DNA of 64,000 nucleotides from Prado023 sp963700395 (GTDB lineage: Bacteria; Actinomycetota; Actinomycetes; S36-B12; CAIYMF01). The notes under the pieces are model-generated. The model saw nothing but the letters and a program-made list of their open reading frames with translations. It made no database searches and was not told where the DNA came from. The position numbers and the translations under genes were made by a program. This document shows, one piece after another, positions 9,018 through 17,202 of this stretch. The stretch is taken from positions 301,288-365,287 of the forward strand of contig CAVOXI010000002.1 in assembly GCA_963700395.1 (NCBI GenBank), in the 5' to 3' direction. The stretch's first letter is position 1; the number at the start of each line of letters is the position of its first letter.

Positions 9018-10389
9018 ATGAACGAAACAAGCAACACCCCGCCCCCTGTCCCCGACGACCTGCCTCACGAGCAGCCCACCACGGTGCTCGGCGGGCAGCC
9101 GGCTGCGAGCCCGGCTCCTCAGGCCGCACCCGACCAGCCGACCTTGGCGCTCGGCTCCGAGCCCACCCGGGACGACGCCCCGTACTCGGGTGCCGCGCCC
9201 GACCCCCACGCCACCCCGGCCCACGCCGGCGTCACAGCTGGCGTGGGACCTTCGGCCGGCAGCTACCCGCAGGGCGGCTACCCGCCGCCCGGGTCCTTTC
9301 CCCCGCCGGGTGGATACCAACAGCCCAGCGCCTACCCGCCCCCCGGTGCCTACCAGGCGCCAGGGCCCTACCCGCAGCCGGCGCTCTACCCGCCGGCTGG
9401 CCCGGCGCAGCGCCTGACCCGCAGCCGCGACCAGCGGGTCATCGGGGGTGTGTGCGGGGGCCTGGCCCGGTACTGGAACACCGACCCCACCCTGCTGCGG
9501 ATCCTGACCGTGGTGCTGACCCTGGCCACCGGCGGCGCGTTCCTGATCGGTTACCTGATCGCCTGGATCGCGATCCCCGACGAGCCGACCGGCCCGTACG
9601 GCCAGGTCGGCTACGCCGCAGGGGGCAACCCGGGCTACGCCGACCACCCGACCGAGTACATCCCCCCCGCCCCCCGGGAGCGCTCCTACCTCGGGTGGCT
9701 GGTCCTGTCCGCGGCGATCCTCGCGGCCGGGGTGCTGGCCCTGATCAGCTTCGTCGCCCCCGCAAGCGTGGGCATGTGGGGCGTGATCCTCGGGATCATG
9801 CTGGCCATCCTGGGCGTCGGCCTGCTGGTCGGCACCCGGTACGGCCGGGCCCGGTGGCTGCTGTGGCTGGCCATCCCACTGGCGTTCATCACGTTCGGAA
9901 CCGTCACCGCGAGCAACTTCGTCCAGTCCAACCCGAACTGGGACCGCTGGACCGCAACCGCGGACGGCACCGGCGGCCAGTGGGGCGGGCTCACGATCGG
10001 CGAGCGGACGTGGCAGGTCACCCCGACCGACGTCGCAGAAGTCGCCGCTGGACTTCCAGCTCTCCGCCGGCACCGCCGTGCTGGACCTGACCGAGCTCAC
10101 CGCCATCGGCGACCCTGAGCCCGGGAAGCCCGAGCAGCCCGTCGAGATCGAAGCCGGCGTCGGAGTCGGTGAGCTGATCATCCTGATCCCCCGGGACATG
10201 CGACTGGACCTGAACGGCACCGTGGACGTCGGCCAGATCGACCTCCCCGGATCCACCCCGACCGACGGTGACAGCCTCTCGGTCGACACCACCATCACGC
10301 CCCTGGCCGACGGCCAGCCGGCCTACATCGTCACCCTCGACGCCGCGATCGGCGCCGGAAACCTGGAGGTGCGCCATGAAGCAGCATGA
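9018..10389 (+). CDS. PspC-domain / LiaF-like envelope stress membrane protein, frameshifted
   Basis: About 457 residues after repair. Residues 1-130 are a Pro/Tyr/Gly-rich tail with repeated YPPPG-type motifs, a disordered cytoplasmic arm. Residues about 133-190 are a PspC domain (RLTRSRDQRVIGGVCGGLARY, then one membrane helix). Further hydrophobic helices follow at about 225-300, and a C-terminal beta-rich region resembling LiaF/DUF2154 (GVGVGELIILIPRDMRLDL). The reading frame slips near 10050, between DVAEVAA and DFQLSAGTAVLDL; removing one G of the doubled GG at 10050-10051 gives a smooth join. Related actinobacterial proteins sit with LiaRS-like two-component systems and sense cell-envelope damage; no such kinase is adjacent here. 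The phased TCAGGG array upstream suggests tight regulation. Confidence 0.8.
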
Positions 10390-10624
10390 GACCGACTACT
10401 TCTCCCTGGCCGCCGGCCTCCTGTTCACCGCCCTGGGCGTACTCCTCGCCCTCAGCGCGGCAACGGGATGGCAGATCGACGGCCGCTGGATCCTCCCGAC
10501 AGTCCTGATCGCCCTCGGCGCAGGCGGCGTAGCCGCCTCCCTGGCCGCCTCAAAGCGCCAGGAACGCGAAGCCCTGGCCGCAACCGAGTCCACCGACACC
10601 TGGCCCACGGACCCGTTCGCCTGA
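10376..10624 (+). CDS. Small two-helix membrane protein downstream of PspC gene
   Basis: 82 residues starting MKQHETDYFSLAAGLL, at an ATG that overlaps the end of the PspC/LiaF-like gene by 14 bp and is therefore likely translationally coupled to it. Two hydrophobic helices (about 10-30 and 38-60) are followed by a charged tail (SKRQEREALAATEST). It is unrecognised as a named family, but small two-helix partners next to PspC genes are common in actinobacteria, so it probably works in the same envelope-stress complex. The operon ends at a strong hairpin 34 bp downstream. Confidence 0.75.
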   Translation: MKQHETDYFSLAAGLLFTALGVLLALSAATGWQIDGRWILPTVLIALGAGGVAASLAASKRQEREALAATESTDTWPTDPFA

Positions 10625-10657
10625 TCCGCACCCCCCAGCCCGCCGCGGCGAGACCCC

Positions 10658-10692
10658 GCAGGACCCCCTCGAACCCCACGAGGGGGTCCTGC
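10658..10692 (+). terminator. Strong intrinsic terminator-like hairpin
   Basis: A perfect 14-bp stem (GCAGGACCCCCTCG / CGAGGGGGTCCTGC) with a 7-base loop lies 34 bp after the PspC operon. There is no T-tract, as is usual in high-G+C actinobacteria. Confidence 0.75.
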
Positions 10693-10747
10693 CCTGTCCG
10701 TCTGGGGAGATGTGGTGCCTGTGGACGTCCGGCGGCGGCTGCGGCTC

Positions 10748-10925
10748 CTACTGTCCGACCATGCCCATCCTGGCGTCGTTGTAGCGGTTGCCTGCTACGC
10801 CGACCTCGTCGGCGAGGTGGTCGAGCTCGGCGCACTCGTCCGCGGACAGGGCCACGGCCGTTGAGTCCGCATTCTCCTGGACGCGGGACAACCGCCGGGT
10901 GCCCGGGATCGGCACGATCCAGGGC
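10748..10925 (-). pseudogene. Aldo/keto reductase, 3' remnant
   Basis: The reverse strand encodes WIVPIPGTRRLSRVQENADS, followed by LSADECAELDHLAD and a stop at 10748. This is the conserved C-terminal end of aldo/keto reductases (the IVPIPGT cofactor-binding segment and the last helix). Upstream sequence in all frames lacks the barrel and catalytic Asp-Tyr-Lys-His residues, so only about 58 codons survive. A small hairpin-free gap separates it from the oxidoreductase at 11223. Confidence 0.7.
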
Positions 10926-11222
10926 AGCGCCTCGGAACACGCACTGAACTTCCTCGCCAGCTGGAGCGCGCAACAGGCAGCCCACACCACCCCGCACGCG
11001 GACGCGCCGGGACGCAGCGACGCCCCGAACTGTGGCGGGACCGTCTTGCTTGTCTCGGAGTGACGACACCCAACCGGCCCTCTGGTGGCAGGTCCTCGTG
11101 GGCGCTCACTTCGTGCTTGCCGGGAAGGCCGTGGGCAGCCCGACGTCGTCAGGTTGGGAATCAACCGCGCGGCTCCTTGGTTGATCCGTCAAGCAATTCC
11201 GTCCAGGTGTGAGGAGAGGACC

Positions 11223-11861
11223 ATGGCCACAATCGTCGTCGTAGGGGGCACGGGGTACACCGGCGGCAACATCGTGCGCGAGGCCGCCTCCCGCGGTCAT
11301 ACGGTCGTGTCGATCAGTCGCTCCCAGCCCTCGGAGCGCGAACCGGGTGTGCGGTACGAGCTGGGCGAGGTTGAGGAGGTCGCTCCGCGGGTGATCCCCG
11401 GTGCAGACGTGGTCGTGGCTGCCATTTCGCCGCGTGGGGTCATGGCTGGTCGCCTCGTCGAGGTGTACCGGCAGCTGGCGGGGCTCTCGGCCAAGGCCGG
11501 GGCGCGGTATCTGCAGGTGGGTGGTTTCAGCTCGCTGCGCCCGGCTCCGGGCGCACCACGCGTTGTCGAGGGTGAGATCCCTGAGCAGTTCCGCGAGGAG
11601 GCCCTCGAGGGCGAGTCGACCCGCCTCATGCTGGTCGAGGACTCGCCCTCGGGCCTGGACTGGCTGTTCATCAGTCCGGCCGGGACCTACGGCTCCTACG
11701 CCCCCGGTGAGCACAAGGGGCAGTACCGCGTCGGGGACGAGATCGCACTCTTCGACGCCGACGGCGCGTCGAGCATCTCCGGTACCGACTTCGCGGACGC
11801 CGTGCTGGACGAGGTGGAGGGTCCGGTCCACCACCGAGCGCACATCGGCATCGCCTACTAG
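11223..11861 (+). CDS. NAD(P)-binding Rossmann oxidoreductase/epimerase-like protein
   Basis: 212 residues. The ATG at 11223 has a GAGGAGAGG site. The N-terminus MATIVVVGGTGYTGGNIV is the glycine-rich dinucleotide-binding loop of atypical short-chain dehydrogenases (NAD(P)H-binding, NmrA-like). VSISRS at the end of strand 2 favours NADP. SPRGVMAG and YLQVGGFSSL fit the strand 4 and 5 positions; no Tyr-x-x-x-Lys catalytic motif is obvious, as in YwnB/NmrA-like members that bind but may not turn over substrates. It stands alone, so the physiological role is unknown. Confidence 0.85.
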   Translation: MATIVVVGGTGYTGGNIVREAASRGHTVVSISRSQPSEREPGVRYELGEVEEVAPRVIPGADVVVAAISPRGVMAGRLVEVYRQLAGLSAKAGARYLQVGGFSSLRPAPGAPRVVEGEIPEQFREEALEGESTRLMLVEDSPSGLDWLFISPAGTYGSYAPGEHKGQYRVGDEIALFDADGASSISGTDFADAVLDEVEGPVHHRAHIGIAY

Positions 11862-12116
11862 CCCCCTCGGGATGCGGAACTCGGCCACCAGACTCCCTTC
11901 GTTGAATGCCACCGAGCCGAGACCGTATGCACCCGCCGACTCGCAGCGGCGGGGGCAGGTGTGGCCGGCGACCTCGAGAGCGCGCCGGGGACGGTCGTGA
12001 GCGTCCACCCGTAGTCTTCGCCGGCCCCAATCGCTTCTCTTGGATCCTGCGCCCGCCGAAGGATCGGTCAGGCTCATGCCCGTTGCGCGGCGTACTGTGC
12101 CAGCGAGGAGGTCACC

Positions 12117-12374
12117 ATGGACGACCAGGAGCTCGACGCGCTGCGTGCCGCAGCAGAAGCCGGGGATCGCGACGCCGAGGACGAGCTGGTGCAGGGCCTC
12201 GCGGAGGTCGGCGACGCTGACGGCCTGCGCCACTGGGCCCAGGGTGGCAACACCGACGCCGAGGACCTACTCGTAGAACTCGCCTCGGAACGCGAGGATC
12301 ACGACGAGCTCGCGCGGCTGGCCGCGGCTGGCAACACCGACGCGGCGGCAATCCTCGAAGAGCTCGAGCAGTAG
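12117..12374 (+). CDS. Small acidic repeat protein
   Basis: 85 residues, starting at an ATG with a GAGGAGG site. It contains about three helical repeats built around A-G-[DN]-x-D-A: AAAEAGDRDAEDELV, WAQGGNTDAEDLLVELA and LAAAGNTDAAAILEELE. The pattern is like Sel1/TPR or HEAT-type solenoid repeats in miniature and is very acidic. No named family is recognised. It has its own upstream region of about 250 bp, so it is probably monocistronic. A protein-interaction role is possible but unproven. Confidence 0.7.
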   Translation: MDDQELDALRAAAEAGDRDAEDELVQGLAEVGDADGLRHWAQGGNTDAEDLLVELASEREDHDELARLAAAGNTDAAAILEELEQ

Positions 12375-12489
12375 CGGCCCAGCCTACGGCCGACTTCGCC
12401 CTCCAGCGGACCCGTCCAGCCCGATGGGAGCCGAGCCCCTGAGGCGAAGCGTGCCTGGACGAGTGGGGCCCAGGGACCGCCATGGGTGT

Positions 12490-12720
12490 CGGCTACGGGG
12501 TCGCATGGTGGGCTGCTGCTCGGCCGCACCGACCCCGGCGGGCTGATCGCCCTCCTCGGACCCGCTCACCTGGAGGAACTCGGCGGCTCGGTCGACCACT
12601 TCGAGGTGGCGGCGCGCTCCGCACACCGCAAGCGGGGTGTCACCGGCCCGCTGCTCGAGGGCGCGGTCGAGCACGCCAGGGGCCTTCGTCGGGACCCTTC
12701 GGTGTTCCACGGCCCGGCCA
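12490..12720 (+). pseudogene. GNAT acetyltransferase remnant
   Basis: One forward frame carries HRKRGVTGPLLEGAVEHAR, which matches the acetyl-CoA-binding motif A of GNAT enzymes (R/Q-x-x-G-x-G/A then an amphipathic helix). The preceding VDHFEVAARSA would be strand 4. No plausible start or complete domain is present and the flanks decay quickly. I treat it as a fragment; a chance match is possible. Confidence 0.4.
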
Positions 12721-12740
12721 CGCGCAGGCGGCGGCGTGGC

Positions 12741-13190
12741 TCAGCTGCCATCGGCGCGGGTGACCGCCCGACCGGCGTCACGCCACTGGGGGTAGCCGCC
12801 CTCGAGGCGGACGGCGTCGATGCCTGCCTCCCGCAGCCGGGTCACGGCAGTTGCGGCCATCACGCAGTACGGTCCGCGGCAGTAGGCAACGATGTTGGCG
12901 TCGGGGGGCAGGTCCCCGATGCGGGAGGCGAGGTCGGCCACGGGAATGTTGATCGCCCCCTCAACGTGGGCGGTGTCGTACTCCGCGGCCGGGCGCACAT
13001 CGACCAGGACCACGTTGCCACTGCGGGTCAGGTCGTCGAACTCGGCGAAGCTCACCGGTCGGGTGCCGTCGGCCTGCGTGAAGAAGGCCTCGGACAGGGC
13101 AGCGACCTCCGCGATGTGGCCCTCGGCCATGTTGACCAGGGCTCGGTAGCCGCTCTCGACGGCCGGGTCGGCGAGCCGGTAGATGCGCAC
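12741..13190 (-). CDS. Rhodanese-domain protein derived from an ArsR-rhodanese fusion
   Basis: 149 residues. The rhodanese domain spans about 50-145, with VVLVDVRPAAEYDTAHVEGA and the active loop YCRGPYC, whose first cysteine is the sulfur-carrying residue. The N-terminal 40 residues (MRIYRLADPAVESGYRALV) match the linker that follows the winged helix in ArsR-rhodanese fusion regulators, but the DNA-binding domain itself is missing. A GTG start at 13190 has a perfect AGGAGG site four bases away, so the shortened gene looks translatable. It is divergent from the DsrE gene at 13317, with an ArsR-type inverted repeat between them. Role: sulfur transfer or persulfide sensing remnant; inferred. 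Confidence 0.85.
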   Translation of the reverse strand: MRIYRLADPAVESGYRALVNMAEGHIAEVAALSEAFFTQADGTRPVSFAEFDDLTRSGNVVLVDVRPAAEYDTAHVEGAINIPVADLASRIGDLPPDANIVAYCRGPYCVMAATAVTRLREAGIDAVRLEGGYPQWRDAGRAVTRADGS

Positions 13191-13211
13191 GTTGCCCTCC
13201 TAGCCTGACCC

Positions 13212-13231
13212 ATTCAAGCAACGCCTTGAAT
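13212..13231. promoter_or_regulatory. ArsR-type inverted repeat operator
   Basis: A perfect inverted repeat ATTCAAG-N6-CTTGAAT lies 21 bp upstream of the rhodanese start and 85 bp upstream of the DsrE gene. Its TTCAA/TTGAA core is like known ArsR/SmtB-family operators. The local winged-helix partner appears to have been lost. Confidence 0.6.
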
Positions 13232-13316
13232 AGGATCCCCGTGGTGCAGCCGATCACTCGGACGGCGCGATGCTCGACGCTGACCCGCACCCTCGAATCG
13301 AACAGGAAGCACCGCT

Positions 13317-13667
13317 ATGAACGTCCTGATGGTCATCAACGGCTCCGCCTACGGCCTGGACTCCACCTACAACGCGATCCGGCTCGCGGGAGCCTTGTCC
13401 AAGCGGGATGGGGTCGACGTCACCGTGTTCCTGATGGGCGACGGCGTGACCGCAGCGATGGCGGGCCAGAAGACCCCCGACGGCTACTACACGCTCGACC
13501 GCATGCTCAGCACAGTCGTGCGCAACGACGGCACGATCCTCTGCTGCGGGACCTGCATCGACGCCCGCGGCATCCAGGAGACGATGCTCATGGAGGGCGC
13601 CCAGCGTTCCACGATGGAAGCCTTGGCCGACGCCACCCTGGCCGCCGACAAGGTCCTGGTCTTCTAG
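13317..13667 (+). CDS. DsrE/DsrF-like sulfur relay protein
   Basis: 116 residues, the usual length for DsrE-family proteins. It starts MNVLMVINGSAYGLDSTYNA and contains ILCCGTCIDARGI, with cysteines at the position of the DsrE active-site Cys. DsrE proteins form small oligomers that carry persulfide sulfur between partners such as rhodaneses and cysteine desulfurases. Its neighbours are exactly those: a rhodanese on the other side of the operator and a cysteine desulfurase relic 23 bp downstream, in the same orientation. The set looks like a persulfide-responsive sulfur-transfer operon of which only the first genes remain intact. Confidence 0.85.
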   Translation: MNVLMVINGSAYGLDSTYNAIRLAGALSKRDGVDVTVFLMGDGVTAAMAGQKTPDGYYTLDRMLSTVVRNDGTILCCGTCIDARGIQETMLMEGAQRSTMEALADATLAADKVLVF

Positions 13668-13690
13668 CATACGAAGGAGGGTGCCACGCC

Positions 13691-14001
13691 ATGGTCGAAC
13701 CGCACCCGGGCCTACGAGGTGGGCCGGTCTACCTGGACTGCAACGCCACCACCCCGGTTCCCCTCGGGTGTTCACAGCCATGGTGCCCTACTTGACCACC
13801 GAGTTCGACATCTCTCCGGTACCCACCAGTACGGCGGTGCTGCCCACGCGGCCCTGAACGCCGCCCGGACCAAGGTCGGCGCCCTCATCGGGGGCCCCGC
13901 CCGATGGCATCGTGTTCACCGGCAGCGGGTCAGAGGCCGACGCCCTGGCGATCCGCGGGGTCGTCATGGCCGCCAGGGACCTGACCCTCGGGCCGCGCTG
14001 C
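13691..14001 (+). pseudogene. Cysteine desulfurase (NifS/IscS-like) remnant, multiply frameshifted
   Basis: The ATG at 13691 begins a reading frame with VYLDCNATTPV, the N-terminal hallmark of class V cysteine desulfurases. It is then broken several times: PRVFTAMVPYLTTEFD, THQYGGAAHAALNAARTKV and DGIVFTGSGSEADALAIRG lie in different frames. The sequence stops abruptly at about 14001 against the 3' end of the AraC gene. The PLP lysine and catalytic cysteine, normally about residues 200 and 330, are absent. So the gene is both frameshifted and truncated to roughly its first quarter. It would have been cotranscribed with the DsrE gene. Confidence 0.85.
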
Positions 14002-14002
14002 G

Positions 14003-14872
14003 TCAGGCGCGTTCGATGGGCTGCCAGAGCTCGCACCGGGCGGTGGTGAAGTCCTCGTTGTGCTCGATGACGGCCACGATCGACGGCCCGGGTCGCAAGC
14101 GCCACGGGTTCGAGGGAAACCATTCGGCGGCGGTCGCCGCCCAGGTCTCCTGCAACGCCTGCGGGTGCGGTCCCTGCGTGGTGAACACCGCCCAGGTTCC
14201 GGGGGATACGCAGATGCTGTCCAGGTCGTCGGGAGTCGACGTGTCGGCCGTGACGGCCACCCCGTGCATGTAGGTCAGCTCGCTGCCCTCAGGCGCCTCC
14301 GGGTCCAGGTCGTCACTGATCTGGAGCAGGCCGGTGGGCGACGCATCGCTCAGCCCCTTGAGGCGCAGGTGTTCGGCCATCGGGATGGACGCGACGTGGG
14401 ACTGGATGTGCGGGTTGACGCCTTCGTGGATGAGCGGCACCCGGGTGGCGTGTCCCACCAGGCGGAAGGCTGGTTCGTCGCAGATGCGGACTTCCATGGG
14501 AAGGCTCCCTTCGACGGTCAGGCGGAACCTGAGTTGCTGTTGGCTGCGGAATGGCCCACCGTTCCGGCGTGCGTCGCTCAGGCCCACCCCGTGCACGGCG
14601 CGGAACGCGCGACCGAAGGCCTCGGTCGAACCGTAGCCGTACCTGACTGCGACCGTCAGCAGGTCATCGGACGACGTCGCGACATCAGCAGCTGCCAACG
14701 ACATGCGGCGCCGACGCACGTACTCCGACACAGGCAAGCCCGCCAACGACGAGAACATCCGTCGTAGGTGATGCTCGGTCGTGCCGTTCTGCACCGCCAC
14801 CGCGGCGACGTCGACGTCACCGCCGGCAGCCTCCTCGACAGCGTCCACCAGGCGATTCAGTGCGACGAGCAT
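14003..14872 (-). CDS. AraC-family regulator with GyrI-like effector domain
   Basis: 289 residues from the ATG at 14872 (MLVALNRLVDAVEEAAGGD). Two helix-turn-helix motifs lie at about 20-105: VAVQNGTTEHHLRRMFSSL, and the conserved second motif VAVRYGYGSTEAFGRAFRA. After a linker, residues about 125-289 form a GyrI-like/SOUL-type ligand-binding domain (FRLVGHATRVPL, then EGSELTYMHGVAV and PGTWAVFTTQG). This is the Rob/BmrR-like architecture, in which a hydrophobic or cationic small molecule activates transcription. The longer open frame upstream is not coding. Its 3' end has invaded or replaced the cysteine desulfurase gene. No obvious target operon is adjacent. Confidence 0.9.
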   Translation of the reverse strand: MLVALNRLVDAVEEAAGGDVDVAAVAVQNGTTEHHLRRMFSSLAGLPVSEYVRRRRMSLAAADVATSSDDLLTVAVRYGYGSTEAFGRAFRAVHGVGLSDARRNGGPFRSQQQLRFRLTVEGSLPMEVRICDEPAFRLVGHATRVPLIHEGVNPHIQSHVASIPMAEHLRLKGLSDASPTGLLQISDDLDPEAPEGSELTYMHGVAVTADTSTPDDLDSICVSPGTWAVFTTQGPHPQALQETWAATAAEWFPSNPWRLRPGPSIVAVIEHNEDFTTARCELWQPIERA

Positions 14873-14906
14873 CGGGCCCCCTTCCGGGTACCAGTCTCCG
14901 GGGTCT

Positions 14907-15051
14907 GGCCCGCCCCCGCCCGATAGTCTCGAACCATTCCGATCAGCCGTGAGGGAATGGACGACTCGGGCACGCCGAGGAGCTCGATCGCTGCCTGGAT
15001 CCGTCGCCCGGCCGCGGGGTCGAGCTTTCGGAGCTGCCGAACCGCGGCATG
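14907..15051 (-). pseudogene. RelE/ParE-type toxin remnant
   Basis: The reverse strand reads AAVRQLRKLDPAAGRRIQAA, then IELL, and later MVRDYR, recalling the first helices and the RVGDYR strand of RelE/ParE toxins. The middle and both ends are missing and no antitoxin is nearby. It occupies the 5' flank of the AraC gene. Confidence 0.45.
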
Positions 15052-15248
15052 GCTGCTCGACCTCGTCCCTGGACCCTGGCGAGGGCCCATGCCTCGCGCG
15101 CCGAGGCGTCACGCAGGGGGCATCGCGGCTCGGACCAACTCGGCCGCGTCGGAGGGATGAGCCCCTGCCGGGCGGGTAGTGCTCCGCGCCAGAGTGGCCC
15201 GACGTGCCCTGTTTCGGGACCGATCGCCGACGTGTGACAGGAGAACCC

Positions 15249-17093
15249 ATGCACGCACTGAGTCAACCCGGACTGAAGGCGCTCCTAGCAGGCGTGGCTG
15301 TCCTGGCCCTCGCCGCTCCGACCGCTCCGGCGGTCGCCGATCCACGATCGGTGGAGAAGGTTCCGGTCGCCGTCGGGGGTGGCGGGGCGGTGGCCACGGT
15401 GGACGCCGACGCGACCCGGGTCGGTCTTGAGGTGCTGCGCAACGGCGGCAACGCGGTCGACGCGGCGGTGGCGGCAGCAGCGACGCTCGGTGTCACCGAG
15501 CCGTTCTCGGCCGGCATCGGCGGGGGTGGATTCTTCGTCCACTACGACGCGCGATCCGGGGAGATCCACACGATCGACGGCCGCGAGACCGCTCCGGCGG
15601 CGATGCGCAGCGACTCGTTCACCGAGAACGGTGCGCCGATCCCGTTCAACGACGCGGTCACGTCCGGTCTGTCTGTCGGGGTGCCGGGAACTCTGGCCAC
15701 GTGGGAGAGGGCACTCGAGGAGTGGGGCACCCTCAGCCTGAGGAAGGCGCTGCGGGGTGCGACGCAGGTGGCCCGGCGCGGCTTCGTCGTCGACCGGACC
15801 TTCGCCGACCAGACGGCCTCGAACGCGAGCCGATTCGCCGACTTCACGTCGTCGTCCGAGCTCTACCTCCCCGAGGGGGCGCCGCCGGCTGTCGGCTCGG
15901 TCTTCCGCAACCGGGACCTCGCCGACACATACGACCTGATCGCCCGAAGGGGCACCGACGTGTTCTACACCGGGCACCTGGGGCGAGACATCGTCCGGAC
16001 GGTCCAGCGGCCGCCTGTCGCGCCGGAGGCGACTCGCGTGGTCCGCCCCGGACTGATGCGCCGCAGCGATCTCGCCTCCTACGATGCGCTGCTGCGCGAG
16101 CCGACCCACGTCTCCTACCGCGGGCTCGATGTCTACGGGATGGCCCCGCCGTCCTCCGGAGGATCGACGGTCGGAGAGGCGCTGAACATCCTCGAGAACG
16201 TGGACCTGGGACAGCTCACCGAGACCGAGGCGTTGCACTACTACCTGGAGGCGAGCGCCCTGGCGTTCGCCGACCGCAACCGCTGGGTCGGTGACAGCGA
16301 CGTGATCGACGTGCCTCTGGCAGAGCTCCTGTCGGACGGCTTCGCCGGCGAGCGGGCATGCCTGATCGACCCGGGAGCCGCGTTGGCCAAGCCGTTGGCG
16401 CCGGGATCTCCGGACGGCAGCTACACCGGATGTGGCGCTCCGAGCGCCGGTGCGGTCGCTGACAGCGAGGGACTGTCGACGACGCATCTCACGACGGCGG
16501 ACCGATGGGGCAACGTGGTCGCCTACACGCTCACCATCGAGTCGACGGGCGGCAACGGGGTGGTCGTCCCGGACCGCGGATTCCTGCTGAACAACGAGCT
16601 CACAGACTTCAACTTCACGGACACCCAGGGTGGCAACGACCCCAACCTGCCGGGTCCGGGCAAGCGTCCGCGCAGCTCGATGTCTCCGACCATCGTCCTT
16701 TCCGATGGCGAGCCGCTGCTCGCCCTGGGGTCCCCCGGCGGCTCGACGATCATCACCACGGTGCTGCAGATCCTCGTCAACCGGCTCGATCTCGGGATGG
16801 ACCTGCCCGATGCAGTCGCCGCTTCCCGCGCCACGCAGCGCAACACCGCCGCGGTCCAGGCCGAGCCGGGCTTCCCTCGGGAGCAGCTGCAGGCGTTGGG
16901 GCACACCTTCACGGACAACCCGGAGATCGGCGCGGCGACCGGCATCGAGTTCCTCCGCTCGGGTGCGCTGCAGGCTGTGGCCGAACCCGTCCGAAGGGGT
17001 GGAGGCAGCGCCGCGGTCGTCTGCCCGCGGGTCCTCAGCGGTGCTCAGGCATCCGGCGGGCTGGATCCGTCGCGGTGCGGTGTCCATCGCTGA
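15249..17093 (+). CDS. ggt: Gamma-glutamyltransferase, secreted
   Basis: 614 residues, the usual size of the Ntn-hydrolase precursor. An ATG at 15249 follows ACAGGAGAA and opens a signal peptide (LKALLAGVAVLALAAPTAPA). The large-subunit signature LRNGGNAVDAAVAAAATLGV and the substrate-binding NGR-like IDGRETAP are present. Autocleavage occurs before the catalytic threonine near residue 410 in STTHLTTADRWGNVVAYT; downstream, GGNGVVVPDRGFLLNNEL and SMSPTIVL-GSPGGSTI complete the small subunit. The enzyme hydrolyses or transfers the gamma-glutamyl group of glutathione or related thiols and peptides outside the membrane. It stands alone between divergently oriented neighbours. Confidence 0.93.
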   Translation: MHALSQPGLKALLAGVAVLALAAPTAPAVADPRSVEKVPVAVGGGGAVATVDADATRVGLEVLRNGGNAVDAAVAAAATLGVTEPFSAGIGGGGFFVHYDARSGEIHTIDGRETAPAAMRSDSFTENGAPIPFNDAVTSGLSVGVPGTLATWERALEEWGTLSLRKALRGATQVARRGFVVDRTFADQTASNASRFADFTSSSELYLPEGAPPAVGSVFRNRDLADTYDLIARRGTDVFYTGHLGRDIVRTVQRPPVAPEATRVVRPGLMRRSDLASYDALLREPTHVSYRGLDVYGMAPPSSGGSTVGEALNILENVDLGQLTETEALHYYLEASALAFADRNRWVGDSDVIDVPLAELLSDGFAGERACLIDPGAALAKPLAPGSPDGSYTGCGAPSAGAVADSEGLSTTHLTTADRWGNVVAYTLTIESTGGNGVVVPDRGFLLNNELTDFNFTDTQGGNDPNLPGPGKRPRSSMSPTIVLSDGEPLLALGSPGGSTIITTVLQILVNRLDLGMDLPDAVAASRATQRNTAAVQAEPGFPREQLQALGHTFTDNPEIGAATGIEFLRSGALQAVAEPVRRGGGSAAVVCPRVLSGAQASGGLDPSRCGVHR

Positions 17094-17202
17094 GGCGCCC
17101 TCGGCAGCGGTCGGAGCGACCGACCAGGCTCACGGCGTGTGTCGACGGGCATCTCGACTCGGGTGGTCCAAGCCGGCAGCTGTTGGATGCTTGTGCGTGC
17201 CG

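Noticed and set aside
8888..10090. 400-codon forward frame overlapping the PspC gene in another phase
   Set aside because: Pro/Arg-rich shadow of the real gene, starting inside the regulatory array.
15285..17087. 600-codon antisense frame under gamma-glutamyltransferase
   Set aside because: Shadow frame; composition and absence of a ribosome binding site.
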